From: Candidatus Gastranaerophilales bacterium
GTDB lineage: Bacteria > Cyanobacteriota > Vampirovibrionia > Gastranaerophilales > Gastranaerophilaceae
Assembly: GCA_944326585.1 (NCBI GenBank)
Contig: CALVEN010000001.1
Coordinates: forward strand, 248,001-312,000
Length of the DNA stretch: 64,000 nucleotides
Reading direction: 5' to 3'
Shown: one piece after another, positions 1 to 7,144 of the stretch
Position numbering within the stretch: position 1 is the first letter of the stretch
Layout: the number at the start of each line of letters is the position of its first letter
The notes under the pieces: model-generated
Seen by the model: only the letters and a program-made list of their open reading frames with translations
Told to the model about the DNA's origin: nothing
The model's database searches: none
Translations under genes and position numbers: made by a program

Positions 1-540
1 AATAACATTTGGTCCTGCTTTTCCGTTTATATCTATGGAAATTAGTGGGGCTGATATAAAGTGAGTAGTAACGCCATCAATTTCAGTGGTAGACCCGTTG
101 TAGGTAAAAAATATTATAGTTCCGTTGTTGACTTCAGTAGTGTAAACTTTAGAATTTTCGTTGTAATATGATTTTCCGTCCTTTGATTTAAAACCGGAAT
201 ACCCGATATCTTTCAGCTTAACCTTGCCATAATTTTTTGAAACTCGGAGATAAGGAAGAAAATATTTTTCTGCATATTCTTTTATATATTGTAAATTATC
301 ATCATTCGGATTAACAGTTGTGCCGTAGTATTTTTGATATCCCCAGGTTGAGACATCTCCGTATTCAACCTGAGCCATTTTAACGGCATTGGATAATACA
401 CTGAAAGTTTGTGAAAGTCTGGATGCAAACTCACGTTTCTGGTAATTTACAATCAAAGTCGGAATAGTCATAGCTGCAACAATACCGATTATGCCGATGG
501 TTATTAAAACTTCTGCCAGTGTAAAAGCATGTTTATTCAT
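1..540 (-). CDS. Prepilin-like (type II secretion pseudopilin family) protein, cut by the window edge
   Basis: The frame starts at the ATG at 540 and runs off the left edge with no stop, so the C-terminus is missing. The N-terminus is MNKHAFTLAEVLIT followed by a hydrophobic helix ending in AAMTIPTL, the signature of type IV prepilins and T2SS pseudopilins. Cleavage is expected just before FTLAEV. Near the edge it reads IDINGKAGPN, a motif shared with the other prepilins here that resembles the calcium loop of GspG. Unlike several paralogues in this window it has only a 4-residue leader and no homopolymer tract. Its substrate and role are unknown. Confidence 0.85.
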   Translation of the reverse strand, partial: MNKHAFTLAEVLITIGIIGIVAAMTIPTLIVNYQKREFASRLSQTFSVLSNAVKMAQVEYGDVSTWGYQKYYGTTVNPNDDNLQYIKEYAEKYFLPYLRVSKNYGKVKLKDIGYSGFKSKDGKSYYNENSKVYTTEVNNGTIIFFTYNGSTTEIDGVTTHFISAPLISIDINGKAGPNVI

Positions 541-647
541 TTTTACTCCAATATCTAAACAATACTCAAGTTAATATTTATTATAGCAAATATTAGATTT
601 ATGATAATCTCTTTCTAATAAAATGTCAACAATATAAAATAATTTTT

Positions 648-866
648 ATGAAAGAAAATTTTGCTTATATTTTGGGGTCAAATATAAAAGCGGAAAGATT
701 GCGAAGGCATTATACACAGGATGACCTTGCTGAGCTGCTTGATATGAGCGTAAATTATGTGGGCAAAATCGAACGCGGAGTTATTATTCCGAGTGCATTT
801 GTTATATACAAATTGTCACAAATTCTGAAAGTAGAAATAAATGAATTTTTTAAAGAAATTGTATAA
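648..866 (+). CDS. Small XRE-family helix-turn-helix regulator
   Basis: This 72-residue protein is essentially one HTH_3/XRE domain: SNIKAERLRRHYTQDDLAEL (helices 1-2), then MSVNYVGKIERG (recognition helix). Its length fits a stand-alone DNA-binding domain. A TATAAA box lies about ten bases before the ATG and no clear Shine-Dalgarno sequence is visible, so the mRNA is probably leaderless or nearly so. It converges on the HEPN/MNT pair downstream. It might regulate that pair, but this is only proximity. Confidence 0.8.
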   Translation: MKENFAYILGSNIKAERLRRHYTQDDLAELLDMSVNYVGKIERGVIIPSAFVIYKLSQILKVEINEFFKEIV

Positions 867-885
867 ATATTTATATTAAAAATAT

Positions 886-1275
886 TTATATTAAATAAGT
901 TTCAATCTCAGAAACAAAGTACTTTGTTTCTTCTATGGATGCAAGTATTTCTTTAGCATCAGGTTCATACATAAAGTCATAATCAGATTTTTGTCTGTTG
1001 GTAAATGCTTCTTTATATATCCTAAACAATTGTTCGTCAAAAATTTTATCAGTATAAATATATTTTTTATTGAACCAGCTCATTAATTGTGAATGTTTTG
1101 AAGTAATAAAATCTTCTTTGTAGGCAAGGGCTGTCACTGCATAGAATATTGCATAATATAACCGGTTTTGGCATGTTGAATAAAATTTATTTTGAAAGTT
1201 GCTTTCAGCGGATGAAATGGCTTCATGAGATTTTTTCAGAGCATTATTAATAAGAATTTTTTTATCTTGCGCCAT
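886..1275 (-). CDS. HEPN-domain protein, putative toxin of an MNT/HEPN pair
   Basis: A 129-residue all-helical protein of the HEPN (UPF0332-like) type. It has an NRLYYAIFYAVTALA helix near residues 39-53 and a SKHSQLMSWF segment near residues 60-69. HEPN proteins are usually RNases or effectors held in check by a partner nucleotidyltransferase. The classical R-x4-6-H catalytic motif is not evident, as is common in this subfamily, so nuclease activity is uncertain. It overlaps the end of the upstream MNT gene by 14 bp, so the two are translationally coupled, antitoxin first. Confidence 0.8.
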   Translation of the reverse strand: MAQDKKILINNALKKSHEAISSAESNFQNKFYSTCQNRLYYAIFYAVTALAYKEDFITSKHSQLMSWFNKKYIYTDKIFDEQLFRIYKEAFTNRQKSDYDFMYEPDAKEILASIEETKYFVSEIETYLI

Positions 1276-1579
1276 AATATATACCTCTGTTTACGACTTG
1301 ATTGTAATACACGGGGTTATTTTTTAATTCGGTAAGTGTCATTGGATGTATATCAAATATTAAATCAAGTTCGGCTTCCAATCTGCCGATAATTCCCCAT
1401 AAATTCATTCTTTCTTCACGGCTCAGTGAATTATCAAATAAAGCGACTAAATCTATATCACTGTCATTTTTGGCAGTATTATTAGCATACGAACCGTACA
1501 AATAAACTCCGTTAAAGTCAGAATAAAAATCTTTTATTTTATTATTCAATTTTTTTATAATTCGGTCGATTTTTTTCAT
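1262..1579 (-). CDS. MNT-type minimal nucleotidyltransferase, putative antitoxin
   Basis: A 105-residue nucleotidyltransferase with the polymerase-beta signature GSYANNTAKNDSDIDL: GS, then DxD as the metal-binding pair near residues 30-43. In characterised MntA/HepT (type VII) systems the MNT enzyme adenylylates the HEPN toxin to neutralise it; that role is inferred here from the domain pair and gene order. A near-consensus promoter places the -10 box six bases before the ATG, so the mRNA is probably leaderless. Confidence 0.85.
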   Translation of the reverse strand: MKKIDRIIKKLNNKIKDFYSDFNGVYLYGSYANNTAKNDSDIDLVALFDNSLSREERMNLWGIIGRLEAELDLIFDIHPMTLTELKNNPVYYNQVVNRGIYYGAR

Positions 1580-1585
1580 AAAGAT

Positions 1586-1614
1586 ATTATATCATTTTTG
1601 TACATAAATATCAA
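1586..1614 (-). promoter_or_regulatory. Sigma-70-type promoter for the MNT/HEPN pair
   Basis: On the minus strand TTGATA (1609-1614) and TATAAT (1586-1591) are separated by 17 bases. Only six bases lie between the -10 box and the ATG, so transcription should start at or next to the start codon. Confidence 0.7.
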
Positions 1615-1620
1615 CAATAA

Positions 1621-1653
1621 AAGCGGGGAGTTCATTTGAACTTCCCGCTTTTT
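1621..1653 (-). terminator. Rho-independent terminator of dnaK
   Basis: A 13-bp stem with a four-base loop (AAGCGGG...CCCGCTT) lies 19 bp after the dnaK stop and is flanked by T-rich sequence on both strands. It probably ends dnaK transcription and insulates the MNT/HEPN promoter. Confidence 0.8.
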
Positions 1654-1671
1654 GGTGTAAGAATTTTTTTA

Positions 1672-3510
1672 TTATTCTTTAGTATATTCAGCGTCGATTA
1701 CGTCGTCGTCTGAACCTTTGTTTTCTTCGGTAGATGCGCTTTCGCTGTTAGCAGATTGAGCGGCATCTTCTTTTTGTACTGCTTCGTAAGCTTTTTGAGA
1801 AATTCCGAACATTGTCTGCTGCAATTCTTCTGATAATTTTTTCAATTCATCAGTCGGTTTGTTTTCGTCAATAGCTTTTTGAAGAGCTTCTTTTTGTTCA
1901 TTCAATTTGGTTTGATCGGCAGAATCAATTTTGCCTTCAAAATCTTTTACGATTCTTTCAGCGGAGCTGATTAAGCTTGCTGCATTATTTTTGATTTCAG
2001 CATCTTCTTTTTTCTTTTTATCTTCCGCAGCGTTGGCTTCTGCTTCTTTAACCATTTTGTCGATATCAGCTTCAGAAAGGTTAGAAGAATTTGTGATTGT
2101 GATTTTTTGTTCTTTGTTAGTAGCTTTATCTTTAGCTGAAACGTTAACGATACCGTTGGCATCAATATCAAATGTAACTTCAATTTGCGGCAAACCTCTC
2201 ATTGCAGGCGGAATACCGTCAAGTCTGAACATACCCAAAGATTTGTTATCTTTAGCCATCGGTCTTTCACCTTGAAGTACGTGGATATCAACTGCTGTCT
2301 GGTTATTTTCGGCTGTTGAGAATACCTGTGATTTAGAAACAGGTATTGTAGTGTTTCTTGGGACAAGAGGTGTCATAACGCCGCCCAATGTTTCAATACC
2401 GAGTGTCAACGGTGTTACATCCAACAAGACGATGTCTTTAACTTCACCGGCAAGTACACCTGCCTGAATTGCAGCACCGACTGCAACTACTTCATCAGGG
2501 TTAACTGATTGGTTAGGTTCTTTGCCTGTATATTCTTTTACTAACTGTTGAACTGCCGGAATTCTTGAAGAACCGCCGACCAATACAACTTCATTGATAT
2601 CAGCTTTTGTAACTCCTGCATCTTTAAGTGCATTTTCAACAGGCGTTTTGCATCTGTTCAACAAATCACGGCTTAAATCTTCAAATTTAGCTCTTGTTAA
2701 GTTCAAGTCAAGGTGTTTAGGACCGTTTGCATCAGCGGTAATAAACGGTAAGTTGATGTTTGTTTCCATAACTGATGACAATTCGCATTTAGCTTTTTCA
2801 GCGGCTTCTTTAACACGCTGCATAGCTTGTTTATCGTTTCTCAGGTCGATACCTTCCTGTTTTTTGAACTCATCGCACATCCAGTCCATAATCTTCTGGT
2901 CGAAGTCATCGCCGCCTAAGTGAGTATCACCTGATGTTGAAAGAACTTCGTGAACGCCGTCGCCGATTTCAAGGATTGAAACATCGAATGTACCGCCGCC
3001 CAAGTCGAATACAAGAACTTTTTCACTCTTTTCTTTTTCAAGTCCGTAAGCAAGAGCTGCTGCGGTCGGTTCGTTTACGATACGTAAAACGTCCAAACCT
3101 GCGATTTTACCTGCATCTTTTGTTGCCTGTCTTTGAGCATCATTGAAGTATGCAGGAACAGTGATTACGGCTGATGTAACTTTTTCACCCAAATATGCAC
3201 TAGCATCATCTGCCAGTTTTCTCAAAATCATTGCAGAGATTTCTTGCGGGGTGTAATCTTTGCCGTCAATGTTCACTTTATAATCTTCGCCCATGTGTCT
3301 TTTGATTGAAGCGATTGTTTTATCAGGGTTTAAGATAGCCTGACGTTTTGCAAGCTGACCTACAAGTCTTTCGCCTGTTTTTGAAAAACCAACAATTGAA
3401 GGGGTTGTACGTGAACCTTCAGCGTTGGCTATAACTGTCGGCTTGCCGCCTTCCATGACCGCTACAACCGAGTTTGTTGTACCTAAGTCAATACCTATTG
3501 TTTTAGCCAT
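1672..3510 (-). CDS. dnaK: Molecular chaperone DnaK (Hsp70)
   Basis: A 612-residue, full-length Hsp70. The N-terminal ATPase domain begins [14 protein letters not shown] and contains [13 protein letters not shown] and [13 protein letters not shown] phosphate/adenosine motifs. The substrate-binding domain starts after the [14 protein letters not shown] linker region, followed by a helical lid and an acidic tail ending in [12 protein letters not shown]. It folds cytosolic proteins with DnaJ and GrpE, neither of which is next to it. A good Shine-Dalgarno (AAAAGGAG) precedes the ATG. No CIRCE element was seen upstream. Confidence 0.98.
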   Translation of the reverse strand: MAKTIGIDLGTTNSVVAVMEGGKPTVIANAEGSRTTPSIVGFSKTGERLVGQLAKRQAILNPDKTIASIKRHMGEDYKVNIDGKDYTPQEISAMILRKLADDASAYLGEKVTSAVITVPAYFNDAQRQATKDAGKIAGLDVLRIVNEPTAAALAYGLEKEKSEKVLVFDLGGGTFDVSILEIGDGVHEVLSTSGDTHLGGDDFDQKIMDWMCDEFKKQEGIDLRNDKQAMQRVKEAAEKAKCELSSVMETNINLPFITADANGPKHLDLNLTRAKFEDLSRDLLNRCKTPVENALKDAGVTKADINEVVLVGGSSRIPAVQQLVKEYTGKEPNQSVNPDEVVAVGAAIQAGVLAGEVKDIVLLDVTPLTLGIETLGGVMTPLVPRNTTIPVSKSQVFSTAENNQTAVDIHVLQGERPMAKDNKSLGMFRLDGIPPAMRGLPQIEVTFDIDANGIVNVSAKDKATNKEQKITITNSSNLSEADIDKMVKEAEANAAEDKKKKEDAEIKNNAASLISSAERIVKDFEGKIDSADQTKLNEQKEALQKAIDENKPTDELKKLSEELQQTMFGISQKAYEAVQKEDAAQSANSESASTEENKGSDDDVIDAEYTKE

Positions 3511-3610
3511 AATATTATCTCCTTTTCATAAAAATATATTGCTTTTTATATTATCGTTATAACATTATTTTTTAGGAATTCTTGAAAAATAAACAAAAAA
3601 TTAATAATTT

Positions 3611-3639
3611 ACCCGCCCGAAATTTCGGGCGGGTAAAAT
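3611..3639 (-). terminator. Terminator of the small secreted-protein gene
   Basis: Perfect hairpin ACCCGCCCGA-AAT-TTCGGGCGGGT at 3611-3634 just beyond the stop of the leftward gene, with T-rich sequence following on the minus strand. Confidence 0.75.
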
Positions 3640-3960
3640 TTATTCTGTGAGTTCACCTTCCATATTGTTAGAACCCGGCAGGCAGACACCGAATTGACAG
3701 TTCGCATTGTAATTATTATTGTTTGTTGCTGTGGCAGGAGTTGTGTTTATTAATTCATCATAGTAGGGTTTATGGTATTGCGGCTGAAATGCGTCGGGTT
3801 CTTTTATTTCTTCAAGCGGGTCGGGAAGCAGTTTTTCCTGTAAAGTTTGGTTTTCGTTTAATGCTGATGCGGTGCAAGGCTCATTTGCGTCGATACTGCA
3901 TGACGCAAACGCCGGCATTGTAAAGAAACCTGTAATTAATAATACTAAAATTTTTTTCAT
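3640..3960 (-). CDS. Small secreted protein of unknown function
   Basis: This 106-residue protein opens with a classical signal peptide (MKKILVLLITGFFTMPAFAS), with cleavage expected after AFA. The mature part is acidic, proline- and asparagine-rich and has four cysteines, including CSIDANEPC and CQFGVC, which could form disulphides outside the cytoplasm. No known domain is recognisable. It is a single-gene unit with its own terminator, and a good ribosome-binding site (TTGGAGG) precedes the ATG. Confidence 0.7.
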   Translation of the reverse strand: MKKILVLLITGFFTMPAFASCSIDANEPCTASALNENQTLQEKLLPDPLEEIKEPDAFQPQYHKPYYDELINTTPATATNNNNYNANCQFGVCLPGSNNMEGELTE

Positions 3961-4059
3961 ACTTATACCTCCAATGGTTATATTCTATAGAATAAGTCAT
4001 GGAGGACAATTTTACATTACCGGAAAGTAGTGTATTTTGTTTGGTTTTGCATAAATTTA

Positions 4060-4404
4060 CACGTCATCCCGCACTTGCTGCGGGATTTTAAGTAAAAAGA
4101 TACTAAGATACTAAGACATTAAGGCACTAAGGATTTACTGTTGGGTGAGTATGCCCAACTACAAAACTCTTATTACTGGTTCCCCCCACCCTACCCCTCC
4201 CCCTCAAGGGGGGAGGGGTGCCAAAGGCACGACAAGATAATGTCATTCTGAGCGTAGCGAAGAATCTCCGATAAAGATACTAAGGCAGTAAGGCACTAAG
4301 GATTTACTGTTGGGTGAGTATGCCCAACTACAAAACTCTTATTACTGGTTCCCCCACCCTAACCCTCCCCCTCAAGTGGGGAGAGGTGGCTGAGCCACGA
4401 CAAC
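4060..4404. repeat. Tandem pair of compound intergenic repeats with TACTAAG heptamers
   Basis: Two imperfect direct copies of about 130 bp (roughly 4099-4235 and 4275-4404) lie head to tail. Each has a run of TACTAAG-like heptamers, a shared middle block (GTTGGGTGAGTATGCCCAAC), a C-rich then G-rich block forming a strong hairpin, and a GTGCC/GGCAC or GTGGC/GCCAC mini-hairpin. Between them is the dispersed motif GTCATTCTGAGCGTAGCGAA. The same modules recur elsewhere in the window. No gene is seen in this stretch. Confidence 0.85.
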
Positions 4405-4428
4405 ATATTAGACTGCTGTCACACCCCA

Positions 4429-5568
4429 CTAATCAGCTATGCAAACCGCCTGAGTATCGTTATAGTAACGGTAGTAGTTGCTCCAGCCCGTAGCGGTACG
4501 GAAGAAGCAGTGGGCGTACGCGTTGCGGCTACTAGACTCCTCACTAGACCAAACGGTGAAATAGGAGCCTTCACTCAAGGCTGTGAAGCCAAGCTCTGCT
4601 GCTTTGTCATAGTCAAGTGTTAAATCTCCTTGGGCTGTCGTACCTGTGCCTGATGTGTTGTAGACATAGTTAGCTATATCTGCCAGCTGTGCCATTGTTG
4701 GCATTTTGCTAACACCGCCGCAAGTTTTAACAGCACCTGCCCAGTAATCACTATCGTAATAACATCTTTTTATCCCAAGGTCACCTTTTAATTGTTCACA
4801 CTCAGCTTTAGTAATAGGTTCAGGCTTAAACGGAGCCATAAAACAAGTACCGTTGATTTCGAACGCACAGTTGCTTCCGTCAAGCGATTCTACGTTAATC
4901 GAGCGTAAATCTTTCTGCTGAGTGTTAGGAGTTTTAAATCCTGTGGTATCATAAAGAATAGCTAAACAACTTGTGCCGGTGAACTGGTTAGTATAAGGAT
5001 TTTCTTTACATTCGGGATTATATGCAATTAAGCCTGTAGTTCCGTTAGCAAATTGCACCCCTATGAGTTCGGTATCCCAATCATCTTGTCCAAAATTAGA
5101 GGCATTTTTAATTTTAGTCATATCGACTTCTTCTTCGTCAGCACCCCAGTATACTTTATCTTCAAAACAAGACATTAAATCGTTATTATTACAGACTTTA
5201 TTAATCTTAAAGTATTTACCTAAAGCTCCGACAAAATCCGCAGTAGATTTGTAACCTGCAAGGATTTGTTGAGTATTCATTTGTCTTAAAGCTTCTTCAA
5301 GTTTACGTTCAAAGACAGAAGCAGAAGTATTCCAAGCTTTATTCTGGTAATTCGCAACAAGCGTCGGAATAGTCATAGCCGCCACAATGCCTATGATTGC
5401 AAGAGTAATCAAAACTTCCGCCAAAGTAAAGGCGGCTTTTTTTGAAGTTAATAAGTTAATAAGGGAATAAGTAAATAAGTGTTTACTGTGAGTTTCGCTC
5501 ACATATTTGTCATGCAGAACTTTACAAAGCGAACCAAAATTTCTGTCATGCTGAACTTGTTTCAGCAT
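4429..5568 (-). CDS. Prepilin-like protein with C-terminal lectin-like tail, possible diversity-generating-retroelement target
   Basis: A 379-residue protein. After a leader of about 45 residues (partly encoded by dispersed repeats) comes AAFTLAEVLITLAIIGIVAA, the prepilin cleavage site and transmembrane helix. A long cysteine-containing extracytoplasmic region follows, then DSDYWAGAVKTCGGV and a tail with WSSEESSSRNAYAHC...QAVCIAD, resembling C-type-lectin/DUF1566 ends. The last 40 codons contain a dense NNY block. The paralogue at 32067-33098 shares most of the body but lacks this codon bias. The start is uncertain: the frame is open upstream to a G7 tract in a separate short ORF, and a one-base deletion there would fuse them. 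Confidence 0.85.
   Translation of the reverse strand: MLKQVQHDRNFGSLCKVLHDKYVSETHSKHLFTYSLINLLTSKKAAFTLAEVLITLAIIGIVAAMTIPTLVANYQNKAWNTSASVFERKLEEALRQMNTQQILAGYKSTADFVGALGKYFKINKVCNNNDLMSCFEDKVYWGADEEEVDMTKIKNASNFGQDDWDTELIGVQFANGTTGLIAYNPECKENPYTNQFTGTSCLAILYDTTGFKTPNTQQKDLRSINVESLDGSNCAFEINGTCFMAPFKPEPITKAECEQLKGDLGIKRCYYDSDYWAGAVKTCGGVSKMPTMAQLADIANYVYNTSGTGTTAQGDLTLDYDKAAELGFTALSEGSYFTVWSSEESSSRNAYAHCFFRTATGWSNYYRYYNDTQAVCIAD
4432..4551 (-). other. Candidate variable region (VR) at the 3' end of the lectin-tailed prepilin
   Basis: From the TGG codon at 4551 to the last sense codon. In the 24 codons at 4456-4527, sixteen end in C, five in T and three in G, none in A, in an AT-rich genome. 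Such NNY runs are the hallmark of adenine-directed mutagenesis of AAY codons in DGR variable regions. The non-biased end (CAGGCGGTTTGCATAGCTG) could be the initiation-of-homology part. No template repeat or reverse transcriptase is in this window, so the call is inference. Confidence 0.5.
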
Positions 5569-5631
5569 CTCATTAACTTTTTGAGATCCTTCGGCTATCG
5601 CCTCAGGATGACCTGTAAAATAACTGTCTGC

Positions 5632-5703
5632 GGAGGTTAAGCTAACTGCCCCCCCTGAGTGAAAAGTAGTTGTTATGCGTATTTGCGCCCATTTTTAACC
5701 TCC
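5632..5703 (-). promoter_or_regulatory. Shine-Dalgarno and complementary sequence around the G7 short ORF
   Basis: The Shine-Dalgarno of the short ORF (minus-strand GGAGGTTAA, 5695-5703) is perfectly complementary over nine bases to TTAACCTCC (5632-5640), which lies just after the G tract and stop. A hairpin would enclose the short ORF and hide the ribosome-binding site. Confidence 0.6.
5642..5692 (-). CDS. Short ORF with G7 tract, out of frame with the downstream prepilin
   Basis: A 16-residue ORF (MGANTHNNYFSLRGGS) with a strong Shine-Dalgarno sequence. It contains a G7 run (5649-5655) and stops at 5642. Deleting one G, or adding two, gives a frame without stops through the ATG at 5568 into the FTLAEVL prepilin. 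It may therefore be the real start of a phase-variable prepilin gene. Translation of the short peptide itself is not proven. Confidence 0.5.
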   Translation of the reverse strand: MGANTHNNYFSLRGGS

Positions 5704-5752
5704 ATTTTTTTATGTACGGTTTTATTATAGCAATTTTTAGAGGTTAGGTCAA

Positions 5753-6175
5753 TTATCGGATGTTTAGCTTTCGTTTTGACAGTTTTTTCATTACATCTTT
5801 AAACGGGACAATAGGTTCCATTTTGTATCCGCAATCATCGGACAAGGCTCCGCCCATAGAGAAAAGTTCTTCCTGAGGGTAGCGGCGGCAAATTGCGGGG
5901 CGGCGTTTATGAATTTTGCATTTGTGCGTTACAGGGTCAAGATTTTGGCATTCAAAAATAAGTCCGATGTCGTCTTTGCCGATTATTTTAAGGTTTGCAT
6001 AAAAATTGTGGAGATATTGCAGTTTTTTGAATTCTTTTTCATCCTGCAGAACGTGTTTATAGTGTTTGACGTAAATTTGTGTGCAGCATTTGCCGCAGGC
6101 TTTGCATTTGCCGGTGCGGTAATATTTTTTGCGCAGAATATTTGCCAAAAACCATTTTTTAAATCTTATCCACAT
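5753..6175 (-). CDS. YkgJ-family cysteine-cluster protein
   Basis: About 140 residues with the YkgJ-type metal cluster signature CKACGKCCTQIYV, a second part with CQNLDPVTHKCKIHKRRPAIC, and a late DDCGYK. Such clusters bind zinc or iron-sulphur, and their cellular role is unknown. I chose the ATG at 6175 (MWIRFKKW); a longer TTG start at 6190 lies inside the -10 box. TATAAT (6182-6187) sits six bases before this ATG, so the mRNA is probably leaderless. Confidence 0.8.
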   Translation of the reverse strand: MWIRFKKWFLANILRKKYYRTGKCKACGKCCTQIYVKHYKHVLQDEKEFKKLQYLHNFYANLKIIGKDDIGLIFECQNLDPVTHKCKIHKRRPAICRRYPQEELFSMGGALSDDCGYKMEPIVPFKDVMKKLSKRKLNIR

Positions 6176-6315
6176 GATTATATTATACAATTTATAATAT
6201 TAATTTTTGTAAACTTTTTATTCAACCGGGGCAATAACGAATCTTGAGGATAATTAAAAAAAGTACAAAAGAGAAACTGACATAATACTATATAACCTAA
6301 AAAATAACCAACCTT

Positions 6316-6341
6316 GACCTCTTAAAAAGAGGTCTTTTTTT
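6316..6341 (+). terminator. Orphan rho-independent terminator
   Basis: GACCTCTT-AAA-AAGAGGTC followed by seven T on the plus strand. No plus-strand gene ends before it, so it may end a small RNA or be a relic. It lies in a 385-base gap (6176-6560) without other coding features. Confidence 0.6.
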
Positions 6342-6383
6342 GAATTTTCGGTGGGGCGCCGTGTGAGCGAAGCGAGAGATGAA

Positions 6384-6419
6384 CAACATCAACGAAAACG
6401 TTGAGTTTTCGTTGTGTTG
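6384..6419. other. Long imperfect hairpin in the intergenic region upstream of rubrerythrin
   Basis: CAACA-TC-AACGAAAAC-GTTGA-GTTTTCGTT-G-TGTTG forms a 14-bp stem with a small internal loop. It has no T-run, so it is not a terminator. It may be part of a small RNA or a cruciform. Confidence 0.5.
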
Positions 6420-6486
6420 AGAGCGTTGCCGTTTAATGCGAGGAGGATTTTTAGAGTAGCGGCATAGTCTTAACAAAAATTAAAAA

Positions 6487-6531
6487 TGAGAATAATTCTC
6501 ACTTTACAAATTAAATTTGCTGTGATAGAAT
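6487..6531 (+). promoter_or_regulatory. Promoter with Fur/PerR-like palindrome upstream of rubrerythrin
   Basis: The perfect palindrome TGAGAAT-A-ATTCTCA (6487-6501) lies directly before a -35 box TTTACA (6503-6508) and a -10 box TAGAAT (6526-6531) with 17-base spacing. Fur-family regulators (Fur, PerR) bind sites of this form, and peroxide-responsive control of rubrerythrin is common. The regulator itself is not in the window. Confidence 0.65.
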
Positions 6532-6560
6532 TAAATATGTAAAAAGAAAGGCGGTAAGAT

Positions 6561-7097
6561 ATGAAATATGTATGCACAGTATGCGGTTGGTCAACGGAAG
6601 CAGATAAGGCACCTGAAAAATGTCCTTTATGCGGAGCAACAACTTTCAAGGCTGTAGGCGGCGGAGATAAAGTTTATGCTTGCGAACACAAAGTTGGCGA
6701 CGGCGTAGTTGAAGATAAAGAAGTAATGGAAGGCTTGAGGGCACACTTTACGGGTGAATGTACCGAAGTCGGTATGTATCTTGCCATGTCAAGAGTAGCG
6801 GAAAGAGAAGGTTATCCGGAAGTTGCTGAAGCTTACAAAAGATATGCATTTGAAGAAGCCGAACATGCTGCAAAATTTGCGGAATTGCTTGGTGAAGTTG
6901 TAACCGATTCAACGAAAAAGAACCTTGAACTTCGTGCAGAAGCTGAACATGGTGCTTGCGAAGGCAAGCTGGCAATTGCCAGACGTGCTAAAGAATTGGG
7001 TTATGATGCAATTCATGACACAGTTCATGAAATGGCAAAAGATGAAGCTCGTCATGGTAAAGGCTTTGACGGACTTTTGAAAAGATATTTTTCATAA
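6561..7097 (+). CDS. Reverse-type rubrerythrin
   Basis: A 178-residue protein in which the rubredoxin-like iron site comes first ([20 protein letters not shown], residues 4-23) and the ferritin-like di-iron domain second, with [22 protein letters not shown] and [11 protein letters not shown] supplying Glu/His ligands. This order defines reverse rubrerythrin, a peroxide/oxygen scavenger of anaerobes. It is cytosolic, monocistronic, preceded by AAAGGCGG as ribosome-binding site and followed by a strong terminator. It points to an anaerobic lifestyle. Confidence 0.93.
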   Translation: MKYVCTVCGWSTEADKAPEKCPLCGATTFKAVGGGDKVYACEHKVGDGVVEDKEVMEGLRAHFTGECTEVGMYLAMSRVAEREGYPEVAEAYKRYAFEEAEHAAKFAELLGEVVTDSTKKNLELRAEAEHGACEGKLAIARRAKELGYDAIHDTVHEMAKDEARHGKGFDGLLKRYFS

Positions 7098-7109
7098 AAA
7101 TTGAGAAAA

Positions 7110-7144
7110 ATACGCCGGAACAATTTGTTCCGGCGTATTTTTTA
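7110..7144. terminator. Bidirectional terminator between rubrerythrin and acyl-CoA ligase
   Basis: AATACGCCGGAACA-ATT-TGTTCCGGCGTATT is a perfect 14-bp stem with T-runs on both strands, and serves both converging genes. Confidence 0.85.

Noticed and set aside
1931-2275. Long open frames on the strand opposite dnaK
   Set aside because: Shadow frames of a highly conserved gene; no promoter, ribosome-binding site or domain.
4060-4404. Tandem repeat resembling a short CRISPR array
   Set aside because: Only two copies of about 130 bp with no unique spacers of constant size and no cas gene; it is a compound intergenic repeat.
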